From Planctomycetota bacterium (GTDB lineage Bacteria > Planctomycetota > Phycisphaerae > Sedimentisphaerales > Anaerohalosphaeraceae): 5,283 nt of DNA. The position numbers and the translations under genes were made by a program. The notes below the pieces were generated by a model, which worked only from the letters and a program-made list of their open reading frames with translations, searched no databases and had not been told where the DNA came from. The stretch spans positions 1 through 5,283 of the forward strand of contig QNBU01000092.1 in NCBI GenBank assembly GCA_003644215.1. Reading direction: 5' to 3'. Position 1 is the stretch's first letter. Each line of letters starts with the position of its first letter. Shown in pieces: positions 1 through 5,283 of the stretch.

Positions 1-1
1 A

Positions 2-502
2 GACAAGGCCGATGTTTTTGTTGCCACAACCGCCAACGATGCGGATAATCTGGCCGCGACGATTCTGGCCAAGAGTTACGGTGTATCACAGCTTATCGTG
101 CGGATGCGTGACCCGGCCTATGAGAAGGCATACCGTGTAGCCGGAGCGAATACCATTCTGCGGGTAACGGACCTGCTGGTCAATCAGATGGTTTTCGAGA
201 TAGAGAAACCCGAAGTCCAGCGGATTACCACCATCGGAAGCGGCAAGGCCGCAATTTTTCGTATGCTCGTTCCCAAAGCGGCACGGGTATCCGGCAAGAG
301 CGTTAAGGACATTACGTCCATTCGCAAATTCCCGCCGCAGTGTGTCTTTATAGCGGTTTACAGCCACAAGAGCGGTGAGTTCACGATCCCGCGAGGCAAC
401 CAGGTGATTCAGGAGGGCGATGAACTGTTTATGATCTCCGCAACTGATGACATCAAAGCGGCTTCTGATTTTATTAACGACACCCGCAAAAAGTTTTTTT
501 AG
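2..502 (+). CDS. trkA: TrkA-family potassium uptake regulator, C-terminal part (5' end outside window)
   Basis: The reading frame is open from the left edge to a TAG stop and gives 166 residues, so the start codon and first Rossmann half lie outside the window. What is visible is the second half of an RCK_N (TrkA-N, NAD-binding) domain, with the stretch VATTANDADNLAATILAK near the start and VIVRMRDPAY-like text (IVRMRDPAYEKAY) further on, followed by an RCK_C domain from about residue 75 (ITTIGSGKAAIF to GDELFMISATDDI). Family members are peripheral cytoplasmic ring subunits that bind nucleotides and gate Trk/Ktr potassium channels. The linker VTDLLVNQMVFEIEKP is typical of the TrkA hinge between the two domains. 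A one-RCK KtrA-type protein of about 220 residues or a longer two-RCK TrkA are both possible, because only the C-terminal end is seen. The gene runs convergently into the activator gene and has no evident functional link to the flagellar genes. Family assignment is firm; the exact symbol is less so. Confidence 0.9.
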   Translation, partial: DKADVFVATTANDADNLAATILAKSYGVSQLIVRMRDPAYEKAYRVAGANTILRVTDLLVNQMVFEIEKPEVQRITTIGSGKAAIFRMLVPKAARVSGKSVKDITSIRKFPPQCVFIAVYSHKSGEFTIPRGNQVIQEGDELFMISATDDIKAASDFINDTRKKFF

Positions 503-504
503 CC

Positions 505-523
505 CTGTCCAATGACTGGACAG
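505..523. terminator. Hairpin between convergent genes, possible bidirectional terminator
   Basis: CTGTCCA (505-511) and TGGACAG (517-523) form a perfect 7-bp stem with a 5-nt loop, in the 44-bp gap between two convergent stop codons. An A/T run precedes it on the plus strand (AAAAAG then seven T, 488-500), overlapping the end of the trkA-like gene. No T run directly follows the stem in either direction: on the plus strand ATTAGGAAGAG follows, and on the minus strand the U-rich part comes only after an A run. It is therefore not a textbook intrinsic terminator. Its position supports a role in ending or protecting the two converging transcripts. Confidence 0.4.
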
Positions 524-546
524 ATTAGGAAGAGGGGATGGCTTTG

Positions 547-1932
547 TTATGCGAGCTGAAGATTTTTTTCGGTATTTTTTTCTGCCTGCTGGATGTTGTA
601 TTGTTTGACTTTTGCGTAGAGGGTTGTCCGTGTGATACCAAGCAGGGCGGCGGCGCGTGTCTTTTGCCAGCCGGATTCGTCGAGGGCCTTCGCGATCAGT
701 TCTTTTTCGGCTCGTTCCAGCGAGAAATCTTTTTCTGCCGCAGGAGTGAAACTGCATGAGGCGTCATCCTGATCAAAGCAGTCGGTGTGGAGTATGATGT
801 TGGTCGTGCCGATACGGTCGCTTTGTTCGAGCAAAATTGCTCGTTCAATGACATTTCGCAGCTCTCGAACATTTCCCGCCCAGTCGTGTCGCAGCAGTGT
901 TTCAGTGGCGAGTTTCGTCAGACCCTTGACTTTGCCCTTCTTTTCAGGGCAGATAACAGAGTTTTGGATGAAATACTTCGCAAGCAGTAAAATGTCATCT
1001 CGGCGGTCACGACTGTTTAGCGGGCTGAGCTGGATGGGGCAGATGCACAGCCGATAGTACAGATCCTGGCGAAAACGCCCTTTTTTTGCTTCTTCGAGTA
1101 GGTTTCGGTTGCTTGTGGCGATGATCGTGGCATTGCATACGATTTCCTCGGTTCCGCCGACTTTGCGAAAAGTTTTTTCCTGCAGAACACGCAGCAACTT
1201 GGCCTGCAGATCCATCGGCATCTCACTGATTTCGTCAAGAAAAACGGTTCCATCTTGGGCGAGTTCCAGCAGACCTGTTTTTTCACGGTCGGCGCTGGTG
1301 AAGGAGCCCTTGACATGGCCGAACAACTCACTTTCGAGTAGGTTTGCGGTCAGAGCGGCACAGTTGATCGCAACGAATTTTTGATCGGACCCGTGGCGGA
1401 GGGTGTGTACCGCTTCGGCTGCCATCTCTTTGCCTGTTCCGGTCTTGCCTACGATAAGTACCGGATTGCAAGAACTTGAAGCGACCATATGAATCATCTG
1501 CATCGTTTTCTGCATAGATGGGCTTTTTCCGACGATGGGAATCGATGGCGGGCAGTCTTCCAAGAAGAACTCGGACACGGCCTCGATATTCTGCAACTTG
1601 TCAATAATCTGTCCCATGCGGCTGACATCATCATAATCATCGACGACATCGAAGACACCGGCGTTGAGAAGTTTGTTCACATGCTCAGCGTGCTCTTTGG
1701 AACAGACGGCGACAACGGGGACATTGATTTCTCTCCTTCGGAATGCCTCTAAGGACAGATGAATCGTATCGTGAGGAATATCGGCATCGAAAAGAATCAG
1801 ATCGGGGTCGCTGCTTTCGATCAGTGTCCAAATATCGTCGGCATCGTCAGCGGCATATAGCCGTTGTGTAAAATCTCTTGCCAGTTTTTGTGCTTGGAGT
1901 TGTTTGCCAACGACCAAAATCTTTTCAAGCAT
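547..1932 (-). CDS. flbD: FlbD-like sigma-54-dependent flagellar transcriptional activator
   Basis: This 461-residue enhancer-binding protein has three parts. Residues 3-115 are a receiver-like domain (KILVVGKQL at the N-terminus, candidate phospho-acceptor Asp49 in LILFDADIP). The usual acidic pair after the first beta strand is replaced by Gly9-Lys10, so phosphorylation is doubtful. Residues about 133-370 are the AAA+ ATPase: Walker A GKTGTGKE (162-169), sigma-54 contact loop GSFTSA (209-214, normally GAFTGA), Walker B VFLDE (230-234), sensor I with SNR (274-276), arginine-finger segment FRQDLYYRL (287-295) and sensor II NVREL (354-358). Residues about 407-446 are a Fis-type HTH (AAALLGITRTTLYAKVK). 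A TTG 15 bp upstream is in frame, but the ATG at 1932 is preferred because the receiver strand starts right after it; its ribosome site is weak. From memory, Caulobacter FlbD also starts with a VVGK-type strand lacking the acidic pair. Together with the divergent hook genes this points to FlbD, but FlrC/FleQ-like or another EBP cannot be excluded. No histidine kinase is encoded here. Confidence 0.88.
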   Translation of the reverse strand: MLEKILVVGKQLQAQKLARDFTQRLYAADDADDIWTLIESSDPDLILFDADIPHDTIHLSLEAFRRREINVPVVAVCSKEHAEHVNKLLNAGVFDVVDDYDDVSRMGQIIDKLQNIEAVSEFFLEDCPPSIPIVGKSPSMQKTMQMIHMVASSSCNPVLIVGKTGTGKEMAAEAVHTLRHGSDQKFVAINCAALTANLLESELFGHVKGSFTSADREKTGLLELAQDGTVFLDEISEMPMDLQAKLLRVLQEKTFRKVGGTEEIVCNATIIATSNRNLLEEAKKGRFRQDLYYRLCICPIQLSPLNSRDRRDDILLLAKYFIQNSVICPEKKGKVKGLTKLATETLLRHDWAGNVRELRNVIERAILLEQSDRIGTTNIILHTDCFDQDDASCSFTPAAEKDFSLERAEKELIAKALDESGWQKTRAAALLGITRTTLYAKVKQYNIQQAEKNTEKNLQLA

Positions 1933-1993
1933 GTCTTCGTTTCTCAAGTATCAAGTTGTCTTTTCGTTTCATATCCAGATAGGAGTACTTTAG

Positions 1994-2021
1994 AAATCGG
2001 CAACAGTGCAGTAAAACTTTA
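1994..2021 (-). promoter_or_regulatory. Sigma-28 (FliA)-like promoter for the activator gene
   Basis: Read on the minus strand, TAAAGTTT (2021-2014) is followed after 12 nt by GCCGATTT (2001-1994). The enterobacterial sigma-28 consensus is TAAAGTTT, an 11-nt spacer and GCCGATAA. The first box matches 8 of 8, the second 6 of 8, and the spacer is one base longer. Transcription would start near 1987, leaving a leader of about 55 nt before the ATG at 1932. The match is seen in the sequence; its use as a promoter is inferred. Confidence 0.5.
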
Positions 2022-2039
2022 AGGGAATTGTTGGACCGT

Positions 2040-2114
2040 TCGATAAAATCGATGGAATAATTACCAGTAGAATTATTCTTATCGGAAGTGAAGGATTATC
2101 GGACTCGTTATCAG
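2040..2114. promoter_or_regulatory. Candidate enhancer region: repeated TTATCG motifs and inverted repeats
   Basis: This 75-bp stretch is dense in symmetric and repeated words. TTATCGGA occurs at 2079-2086 and again at 2096-2103, with a related TTATCAG at 2108-2114 and the reverse form TCGATAA at 2040-2046. Two inverted repeats lie between them: TCGAT/ATCGA (2040-2044 and 2048-2052, 3-nt spacer) and GAATAATT/AATTATTC (2055-2062 and 2071-2078, 8-nt spacer). It sits about 185-260 bp upstream of the sigma-54 promoter and just behind the sigma-28-like promoter of the activator gene. That is a fitting place for enhancer sites of the encoded Fis-type HTH activator. Which repeat is the actual site is not known. 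Confidence 0.4.
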
Positions 2115-2260
2115 TGTTGTATTCGCAGGTTTTGAGCTATCTCCTTGCTGCGGAAACAATTTCCGGTGGATGGGGAATAATTATGCACTTGTTCGTTTTT
2201 TGGATAAAGAAACAATTCATGCGACAGTCAATCTTGACCGCTTAACCCCTTTATTGAAAA

Positions 2261-2290
2261 TGAGTTAGATTGAGATTGATTGAGTCAGCT
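2261..2290. repeat. Three imperfect 10-bp tandem units directly upstream of the sigma-54 promoter
   Basis: Three consecutive decamers start with TGAG at exactly 10-bp spacing: TGAGTTAGAT, TGAGATTGAT and TGAGTCAGCT. Another TGAG follows at 2293. The same stretch holds GATTGA at 2268, 2274 and 2278. The period is close to one helical turn and the array ends 8 bp before the -24 element, so a protein-binding or bending role is possible. The repeat is short and imperfect and could also be chance. Confidence 0.35.
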
Positions 2291-2297
2291 GTTGAGA

Positions 2298-2313
2298 TGG
2301 CATAAAGATTGCA
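2298..2313 (+). promoter_or_regulatory. Sigma-54 (-24/-12) promoter of the flgD-flgE operon
   Basis: The element TGGCAT-AAAGA-TTGCA carries the invariant GG (2299-2300) and GC (2311-2312) separated by exactly 10 nt. It matches the TGGCAC-N5-TTGCA consensus at all positions but one (T for C at the end of the -24 box). With C2312 taken as -12, transcription should start near 2324 and give a leader of about 67 nt before flgD. A sigma-54 activator gene lies divergently next to it. This agrees with the known use of sigma-54 for hook genes in Caulobacter, Vibrio and epsilonproteobacteria. Confidence 0.85.
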
Positions 2314-2332
2314 CATTAAAATCTTCGGAGTA

Positions 2333-2351
2333 GTTCCGTCTTGGACGGGAC
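2333..2351 (+). promoter_or_regulatory. Leader hairpin in the flgD 5' untranslated region
   Basis: GTTCCGTC (2333-2340) and GACGGGAC (2344-2351) pair over 8 positions, including one G-U, around a 3-nt TTG loop. It lies about 10 nt after the predicted sigma-54 start site and ends 25 nt before the flgD ribosome site. It could stabilise the 5' end of the mRNA or be a target of post-transcriptional control. There is no T run after it, so it is not an intrinsic terminator. Confidence 0.35.
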
Positions 2352-2390
2352 GAACCAGTTGGAAATGTAAATAATTAAGGGTTTTCAAAA

Positions 2391-2825
2391 ATGTCAATGA
2401 CTTCTACGAACGCGGTTGACCAAAAGCTGGACTACCTGAAGCTGCTGGTAACAGAGCTTCAGCATCAGAATCCGCTGGAGCCCATGGAACAAAAAGATAT
2501 GGCCGCCCAGCTTGCTCAGTTTTCGCAGTTGGAACTGACTGAGGAGATGAATGGAAATATCAGTATGATGAACGAGACTATGGGCTCAATGAACTCGAGT
2601 TTCGCCGGTGCGATGGCGATGGCCAAATGGGATTATGCCAAGTCGATGCTGGGCAAAGATATCCAGTTTTATGATGAACAGTCCGGCGGGAATCTTGTAG
2701 GACATGTTCAAAGAGTCTCTTTTGCCGATGGTGAATTGGTTTTGGATACCGCTGTCAGTGTGGATGGGGTCAATGAGACGATGTTTAATTTGAAACTGGA
2801 TCAGGTCAAAGGGGTCCAGCTTTAA
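2391..2825 (+). CDS. flgD: Flagellar hook assembly (hook cap) protein FlgD, short form
   Basis: The 144-residue product has the conserved FlgD N-terminal block at residues 14-48, starting DYLKLLVTELQHQNPLEP and ending AQLAQFSQLE. In the family this region directs export through the flagellar type III apparatus. FlgD caps the growing hook outside the cell, allows FlgE subunits to polymerise and is then replaced. The middle (53-78) is rich in methionine. The C-terminal part (about 83-144, with MLGKDIQF and later GELVLD) fits the small beta barrel of FlgD. The protein lacks the extra Fn3-like domain of the roughly 230-residue enterobacterial form and is close in size to Bacillus FlgD, so the short length is normal for the simple form. 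AAGGG at 2377-2381 lies 9 nt before the ATG at 2391; a second in-frame ATG at 2397 is a possible alternative. It is the first gene after the sigma-54 promoter and lies 51 bp before flgE. No fliK precedes it, unlike in many flagellar operons. Confidence 0.93.
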   Translation: MSMTSTNAVDQKLDYLKLLVTELQHQNPLEPMEQKDMAAQLAQFSQLELTEEMNGNISMMNETMGSMNSSFAGAMAMAKWDYAKSMLGKDIQFYDEQSGGNLVGHVQRVSFADGELVLDTAVSVDGVNETMFNLKLDQVKGVQL

Positions 2826-2876
2826 TGTGTATTTGTATGATAATGAAATAATAATGATGATTTAAAGGAGTCGATT

Positions 2877-4604
2877 ATGGGTTCTGCTTTATCAGCGGGC
2901 GTTTCCGGTTTGAAAGCGCATCAGGCGATGCTGGATGTTGCGGGTAATAATCTGGCCAATGTCAATACGACGGGATTCAAAGGCAGTTCGGTTACTTTTT
3001 CAGAGCTTTTGAGCCAGACCATTAAAGGTGCCAGTGGCTCCTCGGATAATCTTGGCGGCACCAATCCGCAACAGGTCGGCAGTGGTGTTGAGGTTACCGG
3101 TGTGCGAAAGAATATGACCCAGGGTAATATTGTTTCGACCGGTCAGGATTTGGATGTAGCGATCGATGGAAATGGTTATTTTGTGCTTAATGATGGAAGG
3201 CAGGATATCTACACCCGGGTTGGATCGTTTGGTATTGATGAAAATAATACCTTAGTGGATCCAAACACCGGTTATAAGGTCCAGCGCATCGGGAGTTTTG
3301 GGGAGACAGAGGGGTTCCAATCACTTGGAGACTCGAGCATCCATATTCCATGGGATGCTTCGATGCCGGCTAATTCAACAGGTGAACTGGTGATGAACGG
3401 CAATCTGCGGTCTTCGGCTGAGAGTAATGATGCCGAAGCACATATATTGATATCAAATTTGGCTTTTACGAGTAGCGGTGGCGATATCGCGGCGAGTTCC
3501 ACCACCTATCTCTCTGATCTGGACCAGTGGGCAACGGCACTGGGTGCGGGCAGTACAGGGACCATTCTGTTTTCGGGAATCAAAGAGGATGGGACGGTAT
3601 TTACCGACCAGCCGATAACCTGGACGGGTGCAGCGGCTGGGACAGGCGAGACGATGCAGAGTATTCTGGATCAGGTAACGGCTCTGTACGATGATAGCAC
3701 CGCAATCCTGAATGCTGAGGGCAATATCGTTTTAACAGCCAATACTGCTGGATACAATCTGGCTCAGGTAACGGGAATGTCTTATGTGGCGGCGGCGGGA
3801 GATTCGTTGACTATGCCGACCTATTTTAATTATACGAATGTTGGCGGCAATGATGATAAGAACTTTACGATTACCATTTTTGATGACATGGGCGAGCAAC
3901 ATGTATTGAGCGGAACTTTTGTTAAGACCGATACAACAAATACATGGGACCTGCTGATTAATTCGATTACCGGTGAACGGGCAGGTGAATGGGGAGCGTA
4001 CGACATTCATAATTCCGACAGTCTGAATCGGCGTATCAGCGGGATTGAGTTCAATACAGACGGTTCCTTCAAGGGGCTTAATTCTCTGACAGAGCGGGCT
4101 GAATTTTCTGTTCAATTTGAGAACAATCCTTCCGTCACACAGACAGTTGTCCTTAATCTTGGGACGCCGGGAGAATTTACGGGACTGACACAATTTTCCA
4201 GTCAGCAGTCTTCTGCGGCGGCGTTGACACAGGATGGTTATGAGGCCGGTTCCTTATCTGGCATCAGCATCGAAAATTCGGGAATGGTTGTCGGTACATT
4301 TACCAATGGCGTTAAAGTAGATGTCGCGGCCTTGCAAATTGGCCTGTTTCAGAATCCTGAAGGGCTGGAAGCTGCTGGGGGTGGTTCTTTTGTGCCAACT
4401 GCTAATTCCGGTGAGCCGATCGCTTCGATGGCTACGAGCGGTGGCGCCGGGTCGATTCGAGGCAAGTCGCTTGAAAAGTCCAATGTGGATATTGCTACGG
4501 AATTCGTAAATTTGATGGTGGCTCAAAACGGATACCAGGCCAATGCGAGAACGATTACGGTGGCCAATGATATTTTGCGTGAACTGACAAATTTAATTCG
4601 ATAG
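2877..4604 (+). CDS. flgE: Flagellar hook protein FlgE
   Basis: The 575-residue product forms the external flagellar hook, the curved joint between rod and filament. AAAGGAG (2864-2870), 6 nt before the ATG, is a strong ribosome site. Residues 6-35 are the basal-body rod N-terminal motif, with GNNLANVNTTGFK. Residues about 87-135 hold the next conserved block (DGNGYFVL). Residues about 330-360 look like the FlaE domain (ITIFDDMGEQHVLSGTF). Residues 450-480 match the FlgE/F/G core near the C-terminus (DGYEAGSLSGISI), and residues 534-573 are the rod C-terminal helix (SNVDIATEFVNLMVAQNGYQ). Between them, at about 165-325, is a surface insertion absent from the 402-residue Salmonella protein; its part at 228-295 resembles the flagellin hook IN motif. 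There is no cysteine, so the lysinoalanine cross-link of spirochaete hooks cannot form. The protein has no signal peptide, as expected for a type III export substrate. FlgF and FlgG share the end motifs, but the length and the flgD neighbour favour FlgE. Confidence 0.95.
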   Translation: MGSALSAGVSGLKAHQAMLDVAGNNLANVNTTGFKGSSVTFSELLSQTIKGASGSSDNLGGTNPQQVGSGVEVTGVRKNMTQGNIVSTGQDLDVAIDGNGYFVLNDGRQDIYTRVGSFGIDENNTLVDPNTGYKVQRIGSFGETEGFQSLGDSSIHIPWDASMPANSTGELVMNGNLRSSAESNDAEAHILISNLAFTSSGGDIAASSTTYLSDLDQWATALGAGSTGTILFSGIKEDGTVFTDQPITWTGAAAGTGETMQSILDQVTALYDDSTAILNAEGNIVLTANTAGYNLAQVTGMSYVAAAGDSLTMPTYFNYTNVGGNDDKNFTITIFDDMGEQHVLSGTFVKTDTTNTWDLLINSITGERAGEWGAYDIHNSDSLNRRISGIEFNTDGSFKGLNSLTERAEFSVQFENNPSVTQTVVLNLGTPGEFTGLTQFSSQQSSAAALTQDGYEAGSLSGISIENSGMVVGTFTNGVKVDVAALQIGLFQNPEGLEAAGGGSFVPTANSGEPIASMATSGGAGSIRGKSLEKSNVDIATEFVNLMVAQNGYQANARTITVANDILRELTNLIR

Positions 4605-4623
4605 TTAATTTCGGTTGACAGTT

Positions 4624-5283
4624 ATGTTTCTTGGGTTGAATAATCTATTTTTAATGCTCGCTGTGGCAATGACGCCTCAGGAACGCTTTCGGGCCATGGG
4701 GCGGCCTGACACCGACGGATTGAGTATGGATTTTTTGGCTGGCCAATGGCTTCAGTCGGCTGGTTGGCTGGTTATTGCATTGCTGATTATTGTGTTGCTA
4801 ATGTGTTATAAAAGGCGGATCAAACAACAGCAAATCAGGACTGAAAGAAGTTTTTGTGAAAATGCGATACGACTGCAGCTCAATGGCGAGGAACAGGATA
4901 TTGTAGCCGCCATTGCCGCCCTTGCCGGGGTTAAGCAGAAAGATGCTATTTTTACGCTTCGTCACGAATTTGACACCGGGCTGAATCAACTAATGTGTAC
5001 AATTTTTTCAGCGGGTCAGAATCTGACGGAACGCCAAAAATTCTATGAAGCCGTTTTGTCAATCAAAACCAAGCTGGGATTTATCAGCAGTCAATTACAG
5101 AATGGAGTTGCGGGCCGTAATGGAACCGAACGAAGCACTCGGCAAATCCCGGTGGGAACAGAAGTCCAGTTTTTGTCCCCGAGCAAAGACTCAGCTGAGC
5201 GGTTCAGCGCCGAGATAACCCAAAATGACAACTTCGAGTTTTCTCTGCGTCCGGAAGTGCCGGTCACTTGCCAAGCAGGAGAT
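4624..5283 (+). CDS. Membrane-anchored YcgR-like protein, probable PilZ family (3' end outside window)
   Basis: The frame is open from the ATG at 4624 to the right edge, giving 220 residues without a stop. Residues 47-62 are one strongly hydrophobic segment (GWLVIALLIIVLLMCY) followed by KRR, which predicts a cytoplasmic C-terminal part. Residues 70-158 look helical and end in YEAVLSIKTKLGF. From about 172 the text STRQIPVGTEVQF and FSAEITQNDNFEFSLRPEVP resembles the YcgR N-terminal beta domain, which in that family precedes a c-di-GMP-binding PilZ domain. The RxxxR and D/NxSxxG motifs that would prove PilZ would lie beyond the window. The gene starts 19 bp after flgE with no terminator between them, so it is probably in the same operon and may act on the motor or on hook assembly. 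No good ribosome site precedes 4624. TTG 4615 and ATG 4654, 4669, 4696 and 4726 are in-frame alternatives, and the first hydrophobic stretch (residues 1-16) may not be real protein. TM protein: fairly sure; YcgR/PilZ: moderately sure. Confidence 0.7.
   Translation, partial: MFLGLNNLFLMLAVAMTPQERFRAMGRPDTDGLSMDFLAGQWLQSAGWLVIALLIIVLLMCYKRRIKQQQIRTERSFCENAIRLQLNGEEQDIVAAIAALAGVKQKDAIFTLRHEFDTGLNQLMCTIFSAGQNLTERQKFYEAVLSIKTKLGFISSQLQNGVAGRNGTERSTRQIPVGTEVQFLSPSKDSAERFSAEITQNDNFEFSLRPEVPVTCQAGD

Noticed and set aside
1932..1947. Upstream TTG start for the activator, adding five residues
   Set aside because: It has no ribosome site, and the ATG at 1932 directly precedes the first receiver strand, as expected for the family.
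1976..2003. Sigma-70-like boxes TTGCCG and TATCTG on the minus strand before the activator gene
   Set aside because: Only 4 of 6 and 3 of 6 matches; they overlap the much better sigma-28-like boxes.
2174..2183. 10-bp direct repeat GGAATAATTA, also at 2054-2063
   Set aside because: AT-rich and short; the second copy lacks the inverted partner that the first one has, so a shared binding site is not well supported.
2171..2186. Second GG-N10-GC element (TGGGGAATAATTATGCA) on the plus strand
   Set aside because: The invariant GG and GC are present, but the rest of the -24 box does not match, and a much better element lies 127 bp downstream.
2227..2238. Small inverted repeat GTCAA-TC-TTGAC
   Set aside because: Five base pairs per arm is expected by chance in a region of this size, and no second copy was found.
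2170..2268. Small plus-strand ORF of 32 residues (MGNNYALVRF...) with GGTGG just before its ATG
   Set aside because: It lies inside the regulatory region, ends in the repeat before the sigma-54 promoter, resembles no family I know and its ribosome site is too close. A chance ORF is more likely.
3272..4526. Long minus-strand open frames inside flgE
   Set aside because: They are antisense to a clearly conserved hook gene and show no recognisable domains or ribosome sites.

Overview
The window looks like a chromosomal segment of a flagellated, Gram-negative-type bacterium with roughly balanced base composition. It joins the end of a potassium-transport regulator gene to the start of a flagellar hook operon. 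The layout (trkA-like gene, FlbD-like sigma-54 activator, short flgD, large cysteine-free flgE, membrane-anchored YcgR-like protein) and the style of the hook protein fit a planctomycete-like lineage (Phycisphaerae or a relative) best. This placement is inferred from gene content only and is tentative.

Layout. (1) 2-502, plus strand: the C-terminal 166 residues of a TrkA/KtrA-type potassium-uptake regulator, cut by the left edge. (2) 503-546: a short convergent gap with a perfect 7-bp hairpin. (3) 547-1932, minus strand: a 461-residue sigma-54-dependent activator with a degenerate receiver domain, an AAA+ domain and a Fis-type HTH. It is most like FlbD, with an altered sigma-54 contact loop (GSFTSA instead of GAFTGA). 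(4) 1933-2390: a divergent regulatory region of about 460 bp. It holds a very good -24/-12 sigma-54 promoter pointing at flgD, a sigma-28-like promoter pointing at the activator, repeated TTATCG-type motifs with inverted repeats that could be enhancer sites, a 10-bp-phased repeat and a leader hairpin. (5) 2391-4604, plus strand: flgD (hook cap/scaffold) and flgE (hook protein). (6) 4624 to the right edge, plus strand: the first 220 residues of a protein with one membrane segment, a helical cytoplasmic region and the beginning of a YcgR-type domain. It probably goes on into a c-di-GMP-binding PilZ domain.

How it fits together. The simplest reading is a class of hook genes (flgD-flgE-YcgR-like) transcribed from one sigma-54 promoter. 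The divergently encoded FlbD-like activator would bind the intergenic enhancer region, and it may itself be read from a flagellar sigma-28-type promoter. Putting a candidate c-di-GMP-responsive membrane protein straight after the hook gene suggests that motility control is built into the hook operon. I see no CRISPR array, mobile element, tRNA or rRNA, and nothing that clearly counts as a new system. The most unusual points are the altered GAFTGA loop and the mixed sigma-54/sigma-28 architecture of the intergenic region.
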